Shown here piece by piece: positions 22,945 through 34,075 of a stretch of 64,000 bases of DNA. The DNA is from Cryptomeria japonica (lineage: Eukaryota > Streptophyta > Pinopsida > Cupressales > Cupressaceae): contig NW_026729172.1 of NCBI RefSeq assembly GCF_030272615.1, forward strand, positions 62,001 through 126,000, given 5' to 3'. The first letter of the stretch is position 1, and each line of letters begins with the position of its first letter. The translations under genes were made by a program, and so were the position numbers. A model generated the notes under the pieces. The model saw only the letters and a list, made by a program, of their open reading frames with translations, was not told the DNA's origin and did not search any database.

Positions 22945-23030
22945 TGTATGTATCTAATTGTGTGCTAAATATTAGCACGACTTGGTTTCCATCCTTCTAC
23001 TTATTTGAGTTATCCATAGTGTCATCACCA
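22945..23030 (+). pseudogene. Small relic of the LRR receptor-like protein gene
   Basis: Matches the start of the second coding block of the gene at 52036-54756: TGTGTGCTAAATATTAGCAC is shared exactly, and the frame LNISTTWFPSFYLFELSIVS parallels LNISTIWIPSFQLYELSLMS there. Similarity also includes the upstream TGTATGTATCTAATTGTGTG. The match ends after about 85 bp. It is a fragment of a duplicated family member or of a shared flanking repeat. Confidence 0.65.
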
Positions 23031-23467
23031 CAAATAAGTGCTTTAAATTGTTTTGATATCTTGTGCAACTTTGTGCTATAACTTTAACTAATACTCTATC
23101 TTCTACCCCACCGTTTTATAAAGTTTTGGGAATAAGTACTATTAATGAATACCATGGTTGGAATTTTATACCAACTAGATGCTATGGCACTATGCTTTTA
23201 TTAAACCCTTTAAAACTGAACGATATAAAAAATTACCCTTCATTCATACAAATACCTCTGGGGTATTATGTAATACCAAGTTCCCTTTAGAGAAACAACT
23301 CATTGCATAGATGTGAATGATTTATCCTTATAGTCCAATGACTAGAATAAATTCAATGAATCTCTTTAAATGTAAGGACATCGTGTCTATTCCATGTGCG
23401 GGTTGGCCTAAATATTTCTCCCAACTAGGTTAAGTCAAAGTTATTGAAAAAACTCATTTACATAAAA

Positions 23468-24800
23468 GTATAACATAGGGGTAAGTGCACAAAGATGGGG
23501 GCGCAAAAAGGGATCTTAAGATGCCACTTTTTTAAAATCAACAAATATTGGTCTTAGATGGTAAAATGAAGATAGTTACACTAAAAATTTGAAGATGCCA
23601 CAAGAAAAAGAGTTCTAGTGCTTTGAATTTATAACAAGAACAAGAGTTGTAGTTCTCTAAATATACTTTCTAATCTATTAATATTTTTTGAAAATGCTGA
23701 AGATCAAGGGATTAAAAAAGGAGAGTACACTAAGTGGTCCTATTTTTTCAAAACAAGATTAATATAGCATTTGGTGTGCACCCCCTAAATTGTTAATTTT
23801 TATTTTAAATTTCAAAAATCACTCCAATGAGAAATAAGCTAATACCATGTAGTTTATGCCAAATTTTCAACCAAATTTTTAAGGAAGATATGATTTTTTA
23901 CTTGTTTTTGAGTTGGACACATCTTGAAAAATAAATTTTTGAAAGTGTTCCACCCTTAAATTTTTTGAAAACTAATTGAAAATCATTTTTTTAAAAATAT
24001 ACTTTATTTCAAAATTTGATGAACAAGTAAAAAACTATACTCAAATTACCATAGGTTGGTTTTTTGCAAAAGATGGACACACTTAAAAAACAAATTAAAG
24101 ATGAAAACTTTAACAAAATCAAAACGTGAAAACAATTCTATGGCTAGATAGCTGAAAGATATCTTAACATCATTACATGATATTTTTCTAAATCTAATTT
24201 GCATTGAAACATGTGCAAACCTAATGGAGAGCATGGCCAAAAGTGTGTGAATTTTTTTTTATAGTTTTTGAAAAAAAAAAAATAGCATGAAATGGCCGTC
24301 CAACCCTTTTGGTTGGATGCCCTAGGCAAATCCAACCCAAAGGGTTAGAATTTCCCAATGTAAATAATTTCGTGCTTCCACCAAATGAAAATGTATTTAT
24401 ATTTAGTGCTAGCCAAATTTGGCAAGCGCCAAATGAAAATGCTAAAAATAAAAAATGTATTTTTATAATGCTAGTGCCTAATAGTTGTAGCACCAAATTA
24501 TTTGCATTGGATCAATTCTCTTTCTCTATATCTGTCATTATGTCTTCAAGCCAAAATTAATTTCCCAAGAAGAATATATACATAAAATATATCATTTTAA
24601 GTATGTCACATTTCAATGTCTTTGTTTTTTCTTACACTTTTAAGTTACATATCATGTATATATTGGAAAGATGTTTGAGAGTGATTTAAGATATCTAGGA
24701 GTTACAATGTAGATTTTAGGTTTTAAAAGATCTCATAATTTTTTATAATTAGTCAAATTTCAGTAATCAATAGGCTCTAATCAACATTCTCTCTCTTTAT
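23468..24800 (-). repeat. Right arm of the long inverted repeat
   Basis: Diverged reverse complement of 17215-18418. It opens with GGGGTAAGTGCACAAAGATG, mirrored by the inner end of the left arm, and contains GGTTGGATGCCCTAGGCAAA and ATCTAGGAGTTACAATGTAG, matching left-arm blocks. It ends against TC-rich DNA, as the left arm ends against GA-rich DNA. Noncoding. Confidence 0.8.
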
Positions 24801-24935
24801 CTCCCTCAGACTCGAGACCCATCTCTCTCTCTCAATCACTCTTCATTTGTCCACTTTCTAACTCTCTATCTCACTCTCTCCTCTCTCCCCCAAGATCTAG
24901 TCTACCTCTCTCTCTATTACCATTCGTTCTCTCTA

Positions 24936-24977
<42 letters not shown>

Positions 24978-26105
24978 ACCTTGCCTCACTCCCTCCCTAC
25001 CTCTGTTTATCTTGGTCTTTCTCACTCTCTCTCTCTCCCTCTCTACCTCACCTTCTCTCATTACCCCCATCTCTATCATTGCCTCCCTCCCTCTCTCTTC
25101 TACTCTCGATCATGCTCTTATTGTTTATCTACCCTATCTTTTCGTTCTCTTGACCATTAACTCCCTCTCTCACCCTCTCTCTCTCCCCCCATCCCTAGGT
25201 GTCTTCATCCCTCCATTTGTACCTCTCTACCTCTCCATCCTTATCGCATTACCCATCTCTCTCCCCCCCTCTATCTCTCCCCTCTCTAGTTGTTTCCATC
25301 CCTCTCCACCTCTCTCCCTCACCTCTCTCCCTCTCACCTCTATAGGCCTCTTAGTCACTCACTGTCTACCTCTCCCTCCCTCCCTCCTTATCTCTCTTTA
25401 TCTCCTTTCTCTTCTCTCTCATTTTCTCTCTCCCTTCGCTCTCTTGGTTTTAACCTCTCCCTTCCTTGTATATGATTTAGGTAATTTGGTGTAGCATATA
25501 GGGTTTAGTGTGTAGGATTAAGGATATAGCATTTAGGGTTGAGGGTATTGGTATAGGGTTTAGTGTACAAGATTGATGGTACACCATTTAGAGTACATAG
25601 GGGGTTGAGGGTATTGCTCAGGTTGATAATTACCTCTATTTCTCCCTCTCTCTCTCTCTCTCTTTTGTCTCTTGAACCTCTTTCTCTTTCCCTCTCTCCC
25701 TTCTTTAAATGTTTCCCTCCCTCACTTTCCATTTCTATACCTCTCCATCAATTTCTCATTACCCACTTCTCTCTATCACTCTCTATCTACCTCACTCCTC
25801 TCTAGATCTTCATCTATGCCTCTCACCTCTCTCCCCCATCTTGGTATCTTGCCTCTCTATCTATCCCTTCTCTACTTCCCTCCCTCCCTCTCTGCCTTCT
25901 CTCCATCGCCTCTAACACCTCTCCCTTTATGAACTCTCTCCTTATTTTCTCTCTCTCTACTCCCATCTCTCTCTCCTCCTTCCCTCACTCCCTCCATGTA
26001 TACCTCTCCCTCCATCCCTTCTCAGTCCTCTTTGTCTTTGTTCATTTTCTTCTCCTCTTCTCCCTCCCTCCCCTCTCTAGATCACGACCTCTCCCTCCAC
26101 TTTAT
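24785..26105 (+). repeat. TC-rich imperfect microsatellite region
   Basis: Pyrimidine-rich DNA with CTCTCT and CCCTC runs, including an uninterrupted TC run near 24938-24976. Long poly-S/L/P frames (for example 25012-25494) are composition artefacts. It is the mirror of the GA-rich block next to the left arm but is longer, and is interrupted at about 25490-25625 by telomere-like DNA. Confidence 0.9.
25490..25625 (+). repeat. Degenerate interstitial telomere-like repeats, block 1
   Basis: Repeated TAGGGTTTAGTG, ATTTAGGGTTGAGGG and ATAGGGTTTAG units, degenerate forms of the plant telomere repeat TTTAGGG, in the same orientation as block 2 at 26105-26235. Confidence 0.65.
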
Positions 26106-26235
26106 ATGCTATAGGGTTTAGGGTGTATTAACTATTTAGGGTATAGGTTTTAGGGACTAGGGTGTAGGATATACAATTTAGGGTAGAGGGTTTAGGGTTT
26201 AGGGTTGAGGGTATTGGTATGGGGTTTAGGAATTA
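26105..26235 (+). repeat. Degenerate interstitial telomere-like repeats, block 2
   Basis: Contains TTTAGGGTTTAGGGTTGAGG, two to three adjacent TTTAGGG units, plus ATTTAGGGTATAGG, TTTAGGGACTAGGG and ATTTAGGGTAGAGGG. It closes the TC-rich region on the right. Confidence 0.7.
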
Positions 26236-26239
26236 AAAT

Positions 26240-27833
26240 ATATCTGTTTCAATGGATATTAAAATATCTCATTCCATGTGTAGGAATTCAAATTGAAGTT
26301 GAATACTTAAGGAATGGATAATTATGAAGGCATTAATATAATCTAGAAAATAATATAAGGGGCCTACTAATCTCAATAGTTGCATGTTAATTAAAGTGAA
26401 TTCTTCCTAGTTCATGTATTAGTTTTGATTTAATGAATCCTTGAAAATAAAATCATATTGTGCTTTTCTACTATGAAAATTAATGAATGAACAAAGATGT
26501 TGTTTCCATATATTAAGTTTATTGAATTTGTAACAAATTTCATTCATGTAAAAGATCTAAAGTATGTTGATCAAATATAAATATTTGGTTCTATTATAAT
26601 GATAGTTCCTTTGACCACATATTTGGGCCTTAGGAAAAAAATATATAGAAGTTTCTTCTAGTTCTATAAATTCTAATATATCAAACATTATATATCTAGT
26701 TCTAGATTTTTGTATTGATTGGTTGAAACTATGGAGTTCAATGGTATTCATGCAAGATCCTCCCCATATTAAAGTATCTCCTTATTTTACTAGGATGTTT
26801 CATTGAATTAAATTATAGGTATTCAAGATAACATTTTTCAAAGTAACCTCTATAAATTTTTCTAAAATATCTGAGAGAAAATATTCACAATAGCATATAT
26901 GTAACAATGTGATGATAATTAATTCCCTTAATTAATTCACAATAGCACTCTGTGGATATCTTGGTTGTTTTAGGTCTTGGGATCTCTTCTTTGAGTAGGA
27001 TGTCTCTATTTTGGTTCTCCTTTCTATTTCCAGTCTTTTTATCATTGTAGCTTCTTTTATGCAAACACACTAATAAAAAGTGCCACCATGCATTGTTTAC
27101 TTGGGATCATGCACATCTTGTGCCTTATTGTACATGCACTACTTATAAAGTGCCATGGGGGGGTTGATGTTTGTCTTTTGTTTGCCATCTTCCTTTGTCA
27201 AGTGAGTGTTCCTTCCACGACATTCACCTCATGTTGTGTGTCAAGTGAGTGTTCCTTCCACGACAATGTGTACTTTCTCTGCGCCTTCGATGTTCCTGGT
27301 TCTTCATCATGCAGTTCTTGTTGGCTGTTCTTTTCAGTGTACTTGTCCCTCTCCCTTTTCAGCATTATGGGGAGGTTTGTCTTGTTGGTTCTAATGCTTC
27401 CTTGGTTTGATTGATCATCTCTTCAGGCTTTGGTTTCTCATGCCATCTGTATCTTCGAGTTCAGTTGTTTGTCTTTGTTTGCCATCTGATTCGAGTAGTG
27501 TCATTTGAGGGCACTCATGCAGATTACAGTCTTCTCTACCTGGTCGTGTTCTATTTTAGTGGAGTTTCTTCAGATCAGCAGTTACTCTTCGATAGTGTTT
27601 GCAGCTATTTCCTGTTTCAGTGGTGTTTTTCTTGATTTTCCATCTCTTTTTGGAGTAGAGTTTTTTTCCCACATGATTTTCTCTATTTCTTTGGTTCATA
27701 GAGATTTGGTTGTGATTGGGTAGCTCATCAGGCCTTGTTGCCGGGACCCAAATTTGCCTTCATCATGTAGTTGCATTTTTTGCTTCATGCATTTAGTTTT
27801 TTAGCTACTCCCTAAGTTCATCTTAAGGGGGGG
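26240..27833. other. No convincing gene; possibly the 3' region of an LTR element
   Basis: 26240-27080 is AT-rich and includes copy 2 of the diverged direct repeat (about 26450-26690). 27090-27830 is less AT-rich, with open frames but no recognisable domain. A 25-bp block (GTCAAGTGAGTGTTCCTTCC and following) is repeated at about 27197 and 27240. This part ends in the purine tract AAGGGGGGG directly before an LTR-like start at 27834, so it may be the 3' end of a decayed retrotransposon. Confidence 0.4.
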
Positions 27834-28195
27834 TGTTAGAGTTATCTTGTATTAGCTAATAATTATTTATTTAATTATTAGTCTATTATACTCTGCGCTT
27901 AAGCTAAACTTAGACATTTAATAATATTGTAGGTATTTAATAATTATTCTAATTATTAAATACTCTTTATACCTTTAGGGTTTATTTAGGGTTGCACACC
28001 TTTAGGGTTGCTATTATCCTTTTATAAGGATTGTATTGTACTTTTTCATTAAAAATTGATTCCCTTTCTGAATGATCATTTTCTTCTTCAAAGCATTTAT
28101 GCTTTTTTGCTTTATGTGCCTCCATTCTTCTCTTGTGACAGGTATTTGCATGCAGGTGTTCTTGGGATCTCTGAAGTTGTATTTTCTCAACTTCT
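27834..28195 (+). repeat. Probable LTR (solo or truncated)
   Basis: Starts TGTTAGAGTTATC after the purine tract CTTAAGGGGGGG. It contains repeated AATTATT blocks, a TATA-like CCTTTTATAAGG near 28019 and a CATTAAAAATTGATTC region. The right end is set only approximately. No partner LTR was found. Confidence 0.5.
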
Positions 28196-28982
28196 TCAGA
28201 AGAAAGTAATAATCATATCAATAATATAGCAATCTTTACGCACACTGAATCATTTCAAAGCCTCTGGAAGTTTGTTATCTTAATGTATGTATTAATAGTG
28301 TAATGAATTTGAACCTTACAGAATCTAAATGTTGCATTGGAAAATGAAGTTTATATTGTAAAATTTTCTAGAATAGTGAGAGCTTGTTATAATTAATATT
28401 GAAATTTAAGCGATGTCATAGCATCACTTGGACATTGCTTCTAAATATTTACTATCTAGTAAATGTGGACAACCTTGAACCTTTTTTAATCTTACATATT
28501 GGATGATTATTTTACTCATTATTATGGGTAACTGACCTTTATAAACCTCTAGCATGTTGACTGTTATCTAGTTGCAAATTGTTTTAAATAGTATGGTCAT
28601 AGTCAATATATGTTTTTATAATATTTTGGGCATCATTCCGTAGATCTTAATCAAGGACCTTAATTATCTTACCTTTTTTATTTTTTTATGTATATTTAAT
28701 ATATCATATTCATACATTAGTATATTTAAGCATGTCTACACATACACATTACATTTATATATCTATTAATTATAGATCATACATGTAATATACCTTCTTA
28801 ATAAATATTATTGTTCTTTAAATGATAGAATCTTCAATTTAAGTTTGTACACTTATATCTAGGATTATTTATGAATGTTTGTACTTGAATTACAACTCAC
28901 ACTTGACTACTTGTCGCATGAATGAAGAGTAAACTTATCATCATTCTTATTAAAATTGATCATGTTATCATTGAGAAGAACC
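28196..28982. other. AT-rich spacer, nothing recognised
   Basis: No frame above 60 residues and no repeat or RNA gene recognised. Confidence 0.5.
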
Positions 28983-29875
28983 TGTTGGCAATTGACACTC
29001 ATTGGATTCATTTTGGTGTCATTGATGGCAGCAAGATATGATGGAAGTAATAAACCAGCACTAGGAAGCATATACCGGTAGATACCAGCTTTGGAGCATT
29101 CAGGGCTACACTGGCACCGACACCAGCATGAACACGTCTTTGGAAGCTGACATCAAGGAGGATTTACTTAAATCATTTTGTAATTATTATTGTTAAGGCT
29201 TACATTTTTGTAAATGTATTGTAAGCCGACATAAGGCATATTATTTGTAATAGGTATATAGGTTAGTCTGCTAGGTTATTTTTGAAAAAAAAAAGATAAA
29301 TGATATGTGTGGATATAGGAGAATATAGCAGAACCGTATGATGTGAAATATATGTATGGAGATCATTTTGTATGTGGATGCTATATCATGCAATGATCTG
29401 TAGATAGCTTGGAAAGCATTCTTGGAGGAGAAGAGATACCAGTAGTAGTTCAGAGTTTATGAACCGGTACAGAGCAGAGCCAGAACTGGAACTCTATTTG
29501 GCATAGCAGATGCATTCTTGAGTTCATTTTCAGTAATTTACTTTGGCAGTTAGTGAGGCTCTTTAGTGATGAGCAGTATGCTCTAGGCAGTGTGCCTTTC
29601 TGCAAGTCCAGGCCCCTATTATATGTAATATCTCTTCATATGGCTAGTGAACTGATATTGTGGGTCACAAATCCCACCGTGGTTTTTCCTCATTGAGGTT
29701 TTCCACGTATAAATTCTGTGTGTTATGGTGTTCATTTATGTGGATGGTTTATTTGCTTCTTGTTATATGTTTATTTGTTTACTGGTATATATATGCATGG
29801 TCTAGAAAGTTAAAAACTATTCATTCCGGTAGAACACTGATTTACCCCCCCTCTCAGTGTTCTTGGATCCCAACA
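28983..29875 (+). repeat. 5' LTR of element D
   Basis: 893 bp, TGTTGGCAATTG to CCCAACA. Near the 3' end it carries the Copia-typical blocks CCCACCGTGGTTTTTCC and GAGGTTTTCCACGTA followed by CCCCCCTCTCAGTG. The primer site follows after two bases. Confidence 0.85.
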
Positions 29876-29877
29876 AT

Positions 29878-29889
29878 TGGTATCAGAGC
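29878..29889 (+). other. Primer binding site of element D
   Basis: TGGTATCAGAGC, complementary to the 3' end of initiator methionine tRNA, two bases after the LTR end. Confidence 0.85.
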
Positions 29890-29949
29890 TTGGTACCTCA
29901 GAAGAAGTTTAATAGCTTTAGGAAGATCCTGAAACCAGAATCTTTGAAC

Positions 29950-30936
29950 ATGGATATGGAGAAGCAACTTGAGATGGCTCTTGAGGATTATGATGCTGAA
30001 AGGATGAAGAACTTGAAATTGCAAGAAGAATTGAATTTTGCAAATGAATTCATTCTTATCCTGCAAGAAAGGTTATCATCTACTCAAGCCAAGAGAAAAG
30101 AACTTTTGCAACAACCAGATGATGAGGAGAAGAATGCTCTTAAGGAACAATGATAGAAACTAAGTCAAGTAAACATGCTCATGAAGAATGAAATGCAAGA
30201 TCTGACTATGAGGTTATCAAAAGATATTGAGGATAAAAAGAAGAAGGAAGATAATCTAGTTATATCTTTGAAGAACAAATTTTATGAATGTGGCAGATTG
30301 ACTCATGAGAATAATTTTTTAAGAACTGATTTGGCACACTCTTTGAATAATGAACAAGAAGTTGAAAGACAAGTAACCACTCTAAGAGATGATCTGACTG
30401 CTGCAAGTGAGTCTAAAGAGAAGTTTAGGATCAGTGTTGCACAATTGGATGACTTATTGAAAAGACAAAGACAGATTGATGATTCTAGAGGACTTGGATT
30501 TGTACAAGGTGAAAGCTCCAGTACTGCAAATGATGATCAGACAACCGACATGCATAACTCATCAGAATAGAGGAAACTGGTAAGGCAATCTAATGCTTAT
30601 AAATTCAATGGTAGATGTTTTGTTTGCAATAAAATTGGGCATATGGCTAAACAATGTAGGAATAAGGCAAATCAAAACTACAATTTTGTTCCCGGTCAAT
30701 GCACAAATTGCAAGAAATATGGTCATAGATCAGAAGATTGTAGAATAAATGTTAAATGTCATGCATGTAGAAAGTTTGGACATTTTGCTAATCATTGTAT
30801 GTCAAGAAATGATTCCAGATATGTCAAAGCAATTCAGAAGAACAATGTTACATGTTATGCGTGCAATAAAATAGGTCATATTGCTAAGTATTGCAGAAGC
30901 AAGACTCAACCAGTTAATAATGAGAAAGGAAAGTAG
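29950..30936 (+). pseudogene. gag-like protein with coiled coil and four CCHC knuckles
   Basis: After the primer site the frame begins near MDMEKQLEMALEDYDAERMK and continues as a long charged coiled coil (LRDDLTAASESKEKFRISVA, LDDLLKRQRQ), then four zinc knuckles of the form C-x2-C-x4-H-x4-C at 30616-30894: CFVCNKIGHMAKQC, CTNCKKYGHRSEDC, CHACRKFGHFANHC, CYACNKIGHIAKYC. The usual Copia gag has one knuckle. The domains suggest RNA binding in a particle. It carries a small number of breaks. A related cellular zinc-knuckle protein is less likely, given the LTR and primer site just upstream. Confidence 0.75.
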
Positions 30937-31179
30937 AAGGTAGATGAAATACAACAAGATCACACCAAGAGATGGGTTAGAAAATTTGAAGAACCAAGTG
31001 GAGATGGATCTATACCAATAACTCCACCAGTAGAACAAAGTATTCCTCCATCGACAGGAAATTCCACCAGTAACTGAGACATAAGGTCCTGGCAAAGTTA
31101 GAGTAGCTGGCACAGGTGGACCTTCATCTAGTACAAGAAACAAAGAAACATGAAAAATTAGAAGTAACAATCTTTTAAG

Positions 31180-33600
31180 TAAAGTCCATTCTTTTTAGAT
31201 GATTTTACTTGTGCCATCACTTTTTCATATTGTTTTCTTAATGGTTAATTCGATAGAACGAATCTGCTCCTCTTAAAGAATACCGAGGTTGAACACACAT
31301 CGCATAACCATAGCTAAGCTAATATCTAATTGGTCAAGGTTGTTATCTTTGCCCTCTATAACAGAATACAGGCTCTATTATTCTCTATACATTATTTCCA
31401 TGTTTAATAAAAATATAAGTAATAAAGTAGTCATAATACATTCTAGAAATAGCCATAAAGGAAAACTGGAGAAATCTTACTTGATGGAATTATGTGGTGT
31501 TTAGACACCAGTCTTCTGGAAAGGAGAACATGAGCTTTCCCAGGAGTTAATGGAATCTAGATGTCTGAGGTCTGAATGACCCGGCTAACCACTTGGCACT
31601 GATGGGTCACCACTGAATAAAAATGAACTTAACATTGCAAACAAATATAGATAAATTTAGAATAATATTATAACACTTCAAAACTATGATCGGTCACCTT
31701 TAGGTTACTAGCAGTCGCCAATGCAGTCAACAACAATGATTTTCCTTAGTCTGAAACTTCGCTATTGATCAAAATTCAGAGCCTAGAACCCACCAGATTG
31801 TGTTGAGATGGATCTGATATTTGCATGTATTTATACCAATCCTTATATGGTGAATTCTGCGGGAATTTTATATGGTATACAAATATTTGGCAAATCCCGC
31901 GTAACTACAACATGACTTATGTAATTTTTGAGGTGATTATGGGTTGTCCAAATAATTGGCAAATGCAATATAGTTGGTGAAAGTTGGGGTGAATGGAGAC
32001 ACGCGTCAACAAAATGTTGGGCAAATTGGGTCCTCCTGGCTAACAAATCTTCACATGCCTATAGGTAAATTATGGTCATCTATTAAGAAAACCTCAGAGA
32101 GTGTAGGCAAAAAAATTAAATTTACCCTGTGTCCACTGTATATTGTATTGGTGAAATCCTTGCATAGAAACATTTAATTACATGAAACATATGGCAATCG
32201 GGTCATGAATTTGACAGAAATTGATAATAATCTGGAGACATGGCCACCCGCAGTCAGTACAAAATATTTGCCATTTCCCAGGTCGCTGATGTGAAAAATT
32301 CGTCATTGGTGAATATTTGCCACTAAAGTAAACTCTGATTGACCCTATTAGTGACTAGTGGCGAGCTTGTTTGTAAGGAATTTAATGGGGAAATGAGTCT
32401 TTTAGGCATTGGTTGTGGTGCTAGGGAATATTTTTTTTTGCAATTTGCCTAAGGGGGTGTATTGCAATTGGTAGCACCTGAAGCACCAACACCTAAATTT
32501 TTCATTGCCTGTAATGCCTACCTACTCCTTTCCAAGAGATATTTATATTTAGCATCATATTTCATGTATTTTGAGATATCAAATGATTATATTTCCATCT
32601 TTATGTGATCATTGTAATATTGTAACCCATTGGGTGTGTAGCATTGCTTTCCATTGCTTCACCCATTATATATAGAATAGGTATGTTTGGTGTTTATTTT
32701 GAGGATGTAGGTATAGTATATTTCTTCACCTAAATTGGTAGGTTTGAGTTATTCCCCCAATGGTAGTTATATCAAAGTTATTACATTGGACCTTGTCTAT
32801 ATGTTATCCTTAATTATACTTGAATTGAGTATGAGGTATGTACTATGTGACCCTGTGTAAATTTGGATTTGAATAAAGGTAATTATAAAATCCATTTGAA
32901 AAGTGGACTACCTCTATTTGCATGTTTTAATTTGATGGTTTATTTTTCTTATTTTTCATAAACACGTATTATTGAAATTAGTTAGTGTATTTTGATTGAT
33001 AGTTATAGAAAAGAGAAATATCATCGAGTTAATTGTTTGAGAAAATTATTATTTAATTGAATGCAATTCATATTTAAATTGAAATTATTTCATTAGACTA
33101 TGAAAGTATTTGAATTGATTTAATTATTTTTATTTTTAAATAGCAAAAATAATAAATTGAGCATTTTATTTTTAATGAAGTATATTTTTTGAGAAAAAGG
33201 AAATTAAATTAGAAATAAATTGAAAATTGGAAAATGGCTAGAAGGAAAAGGAACATAGTTTTATTTTTATTTTTGCTTTTTGGAAAAATTTCAAACTCTC
33301 TTCTTGAAATTTTTGAAAATTGGTGGATTGAAAATTTTACATTAAAAGTGATAAACATTTATCCTATTTTAATGACTAATTTTTTCTTAGAAACACATAT
33401 ATATTAATAATAAAAAGAAAGTTTTAAAAGAAGCCTTTCAAAACGAAAATCTTAAAAGAAGCAACTTTCATATTTCAATTTAAAAGAAATAATTTAAGTT
33501 TGAGTACAAATTAAAAAATTAACAAATTAACTAAATTAATTTTTTATATTAAATTAAATATTATTTTAAGAAACAATAAAATTACCATGGATTACCATTT
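31180..33600. other. AT-rich spacer with no recognisable gene
   Basis: Short frames only. A GCCTAAGGGGGTGTATTGC stretch near 32450, followed by a TATA-like CATTATATATAG near 32670, could be a decayed LTR start, but no partner or primer site was found. 33000-33600 is very AT-rich. Confidence 0.4.
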
Positions 33601-33869
33601 ATGTCATAATATGTAAGAGGACATATTATAAAATAAATTCGGGAAGTGATGAAATGTGAATCTGTTCTGTATTTTTTTGGACCCGAAGAAACCTAGTTAA
33701 GTTTTATTAGACAAAGTGGCCGACATATTTTCTCTCTAGACCTTAACTCTGATCTCGGACGTCACGAACACAATTGCACGGCAGAGCAAACAGAGAAATA
33801 AATACAAGAAAAATACAAAGGTGGAAAATCGCAGGAAAGAGAAATGTGGCCTCTAAATTCTAAAGTCAC

Positions 33870-34075
33870 ACACTTGAACGGCAGAAACGTCCACTCAATC
33901 CTAATGTCGGTCGTCCAACATATTTAAGTCTTGCACGGTGGAGAACATTGTAAGTCGTCTGCCGCTTGGAATTTTGACATGGACAACCATGAATTTGGAG
34001 TTATTTCTACAGCTTTTGCTTTGCGTGATTAACGCTATTTGACGATACACCACTTTCATTTTCACATTAGGTAGA
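33870..34075 (+). repeat. Diverged dispersed repeat, copy 1 (copy 2 at 50700-50850)
   Basis: Shares in order ACGTCCACTCAATCCTAATG / ACGTCCAGTCAATTTTAATG, then TCGGTCGT, then GTTATTTCTACAGCT / GTTACTTCTATAGCT, then GATACACCACTTTC / GGTACACCACTTCT, then CACATTAGGTAG / CGCATTAGGTAG with copy 2. It is less AT-rich than its surroundings. It stops where the Gypsy fragment begins. Nature unknown. Confidence 0.6.

Larger units (their letters stand above)
28983..31170 (+). mobile_element. Copia-type element D, gag-only derivative
   Basis: Plus-strand element with a complete 5' LTR, the primer site TGGTATCAGAGC and a gag with coiled coil and four zinc knuckles. No protease, integrase or RT and no 3' LTR were recognised downstream; the similarity fades after about 31170. 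It looks broken or non-autonomous. Its LTR start (TGTTGGCAATTGACACTC) is shared with the 3' LTR of Copia B, so they are related families. Confidence 0.75.

Noticed and set aside
25012-26114. Long S/L/P-rich frames
   Set aside because: Composition artefact of TC-rich DNA; no domain.
27088-27723. Overlapping cysteine- and serine-rich frames
   Set aside because: No known domain; probably the noncoding 3' region of a decayed LTR element, given the purine tract and LTR start that follow.
32450-32770. Possible decayed LTR with a GGGGGTGTATTG start and TATA-like motif
   Set aside because: No partner repeat, primer site or neighbouring retroelement domain supports it.
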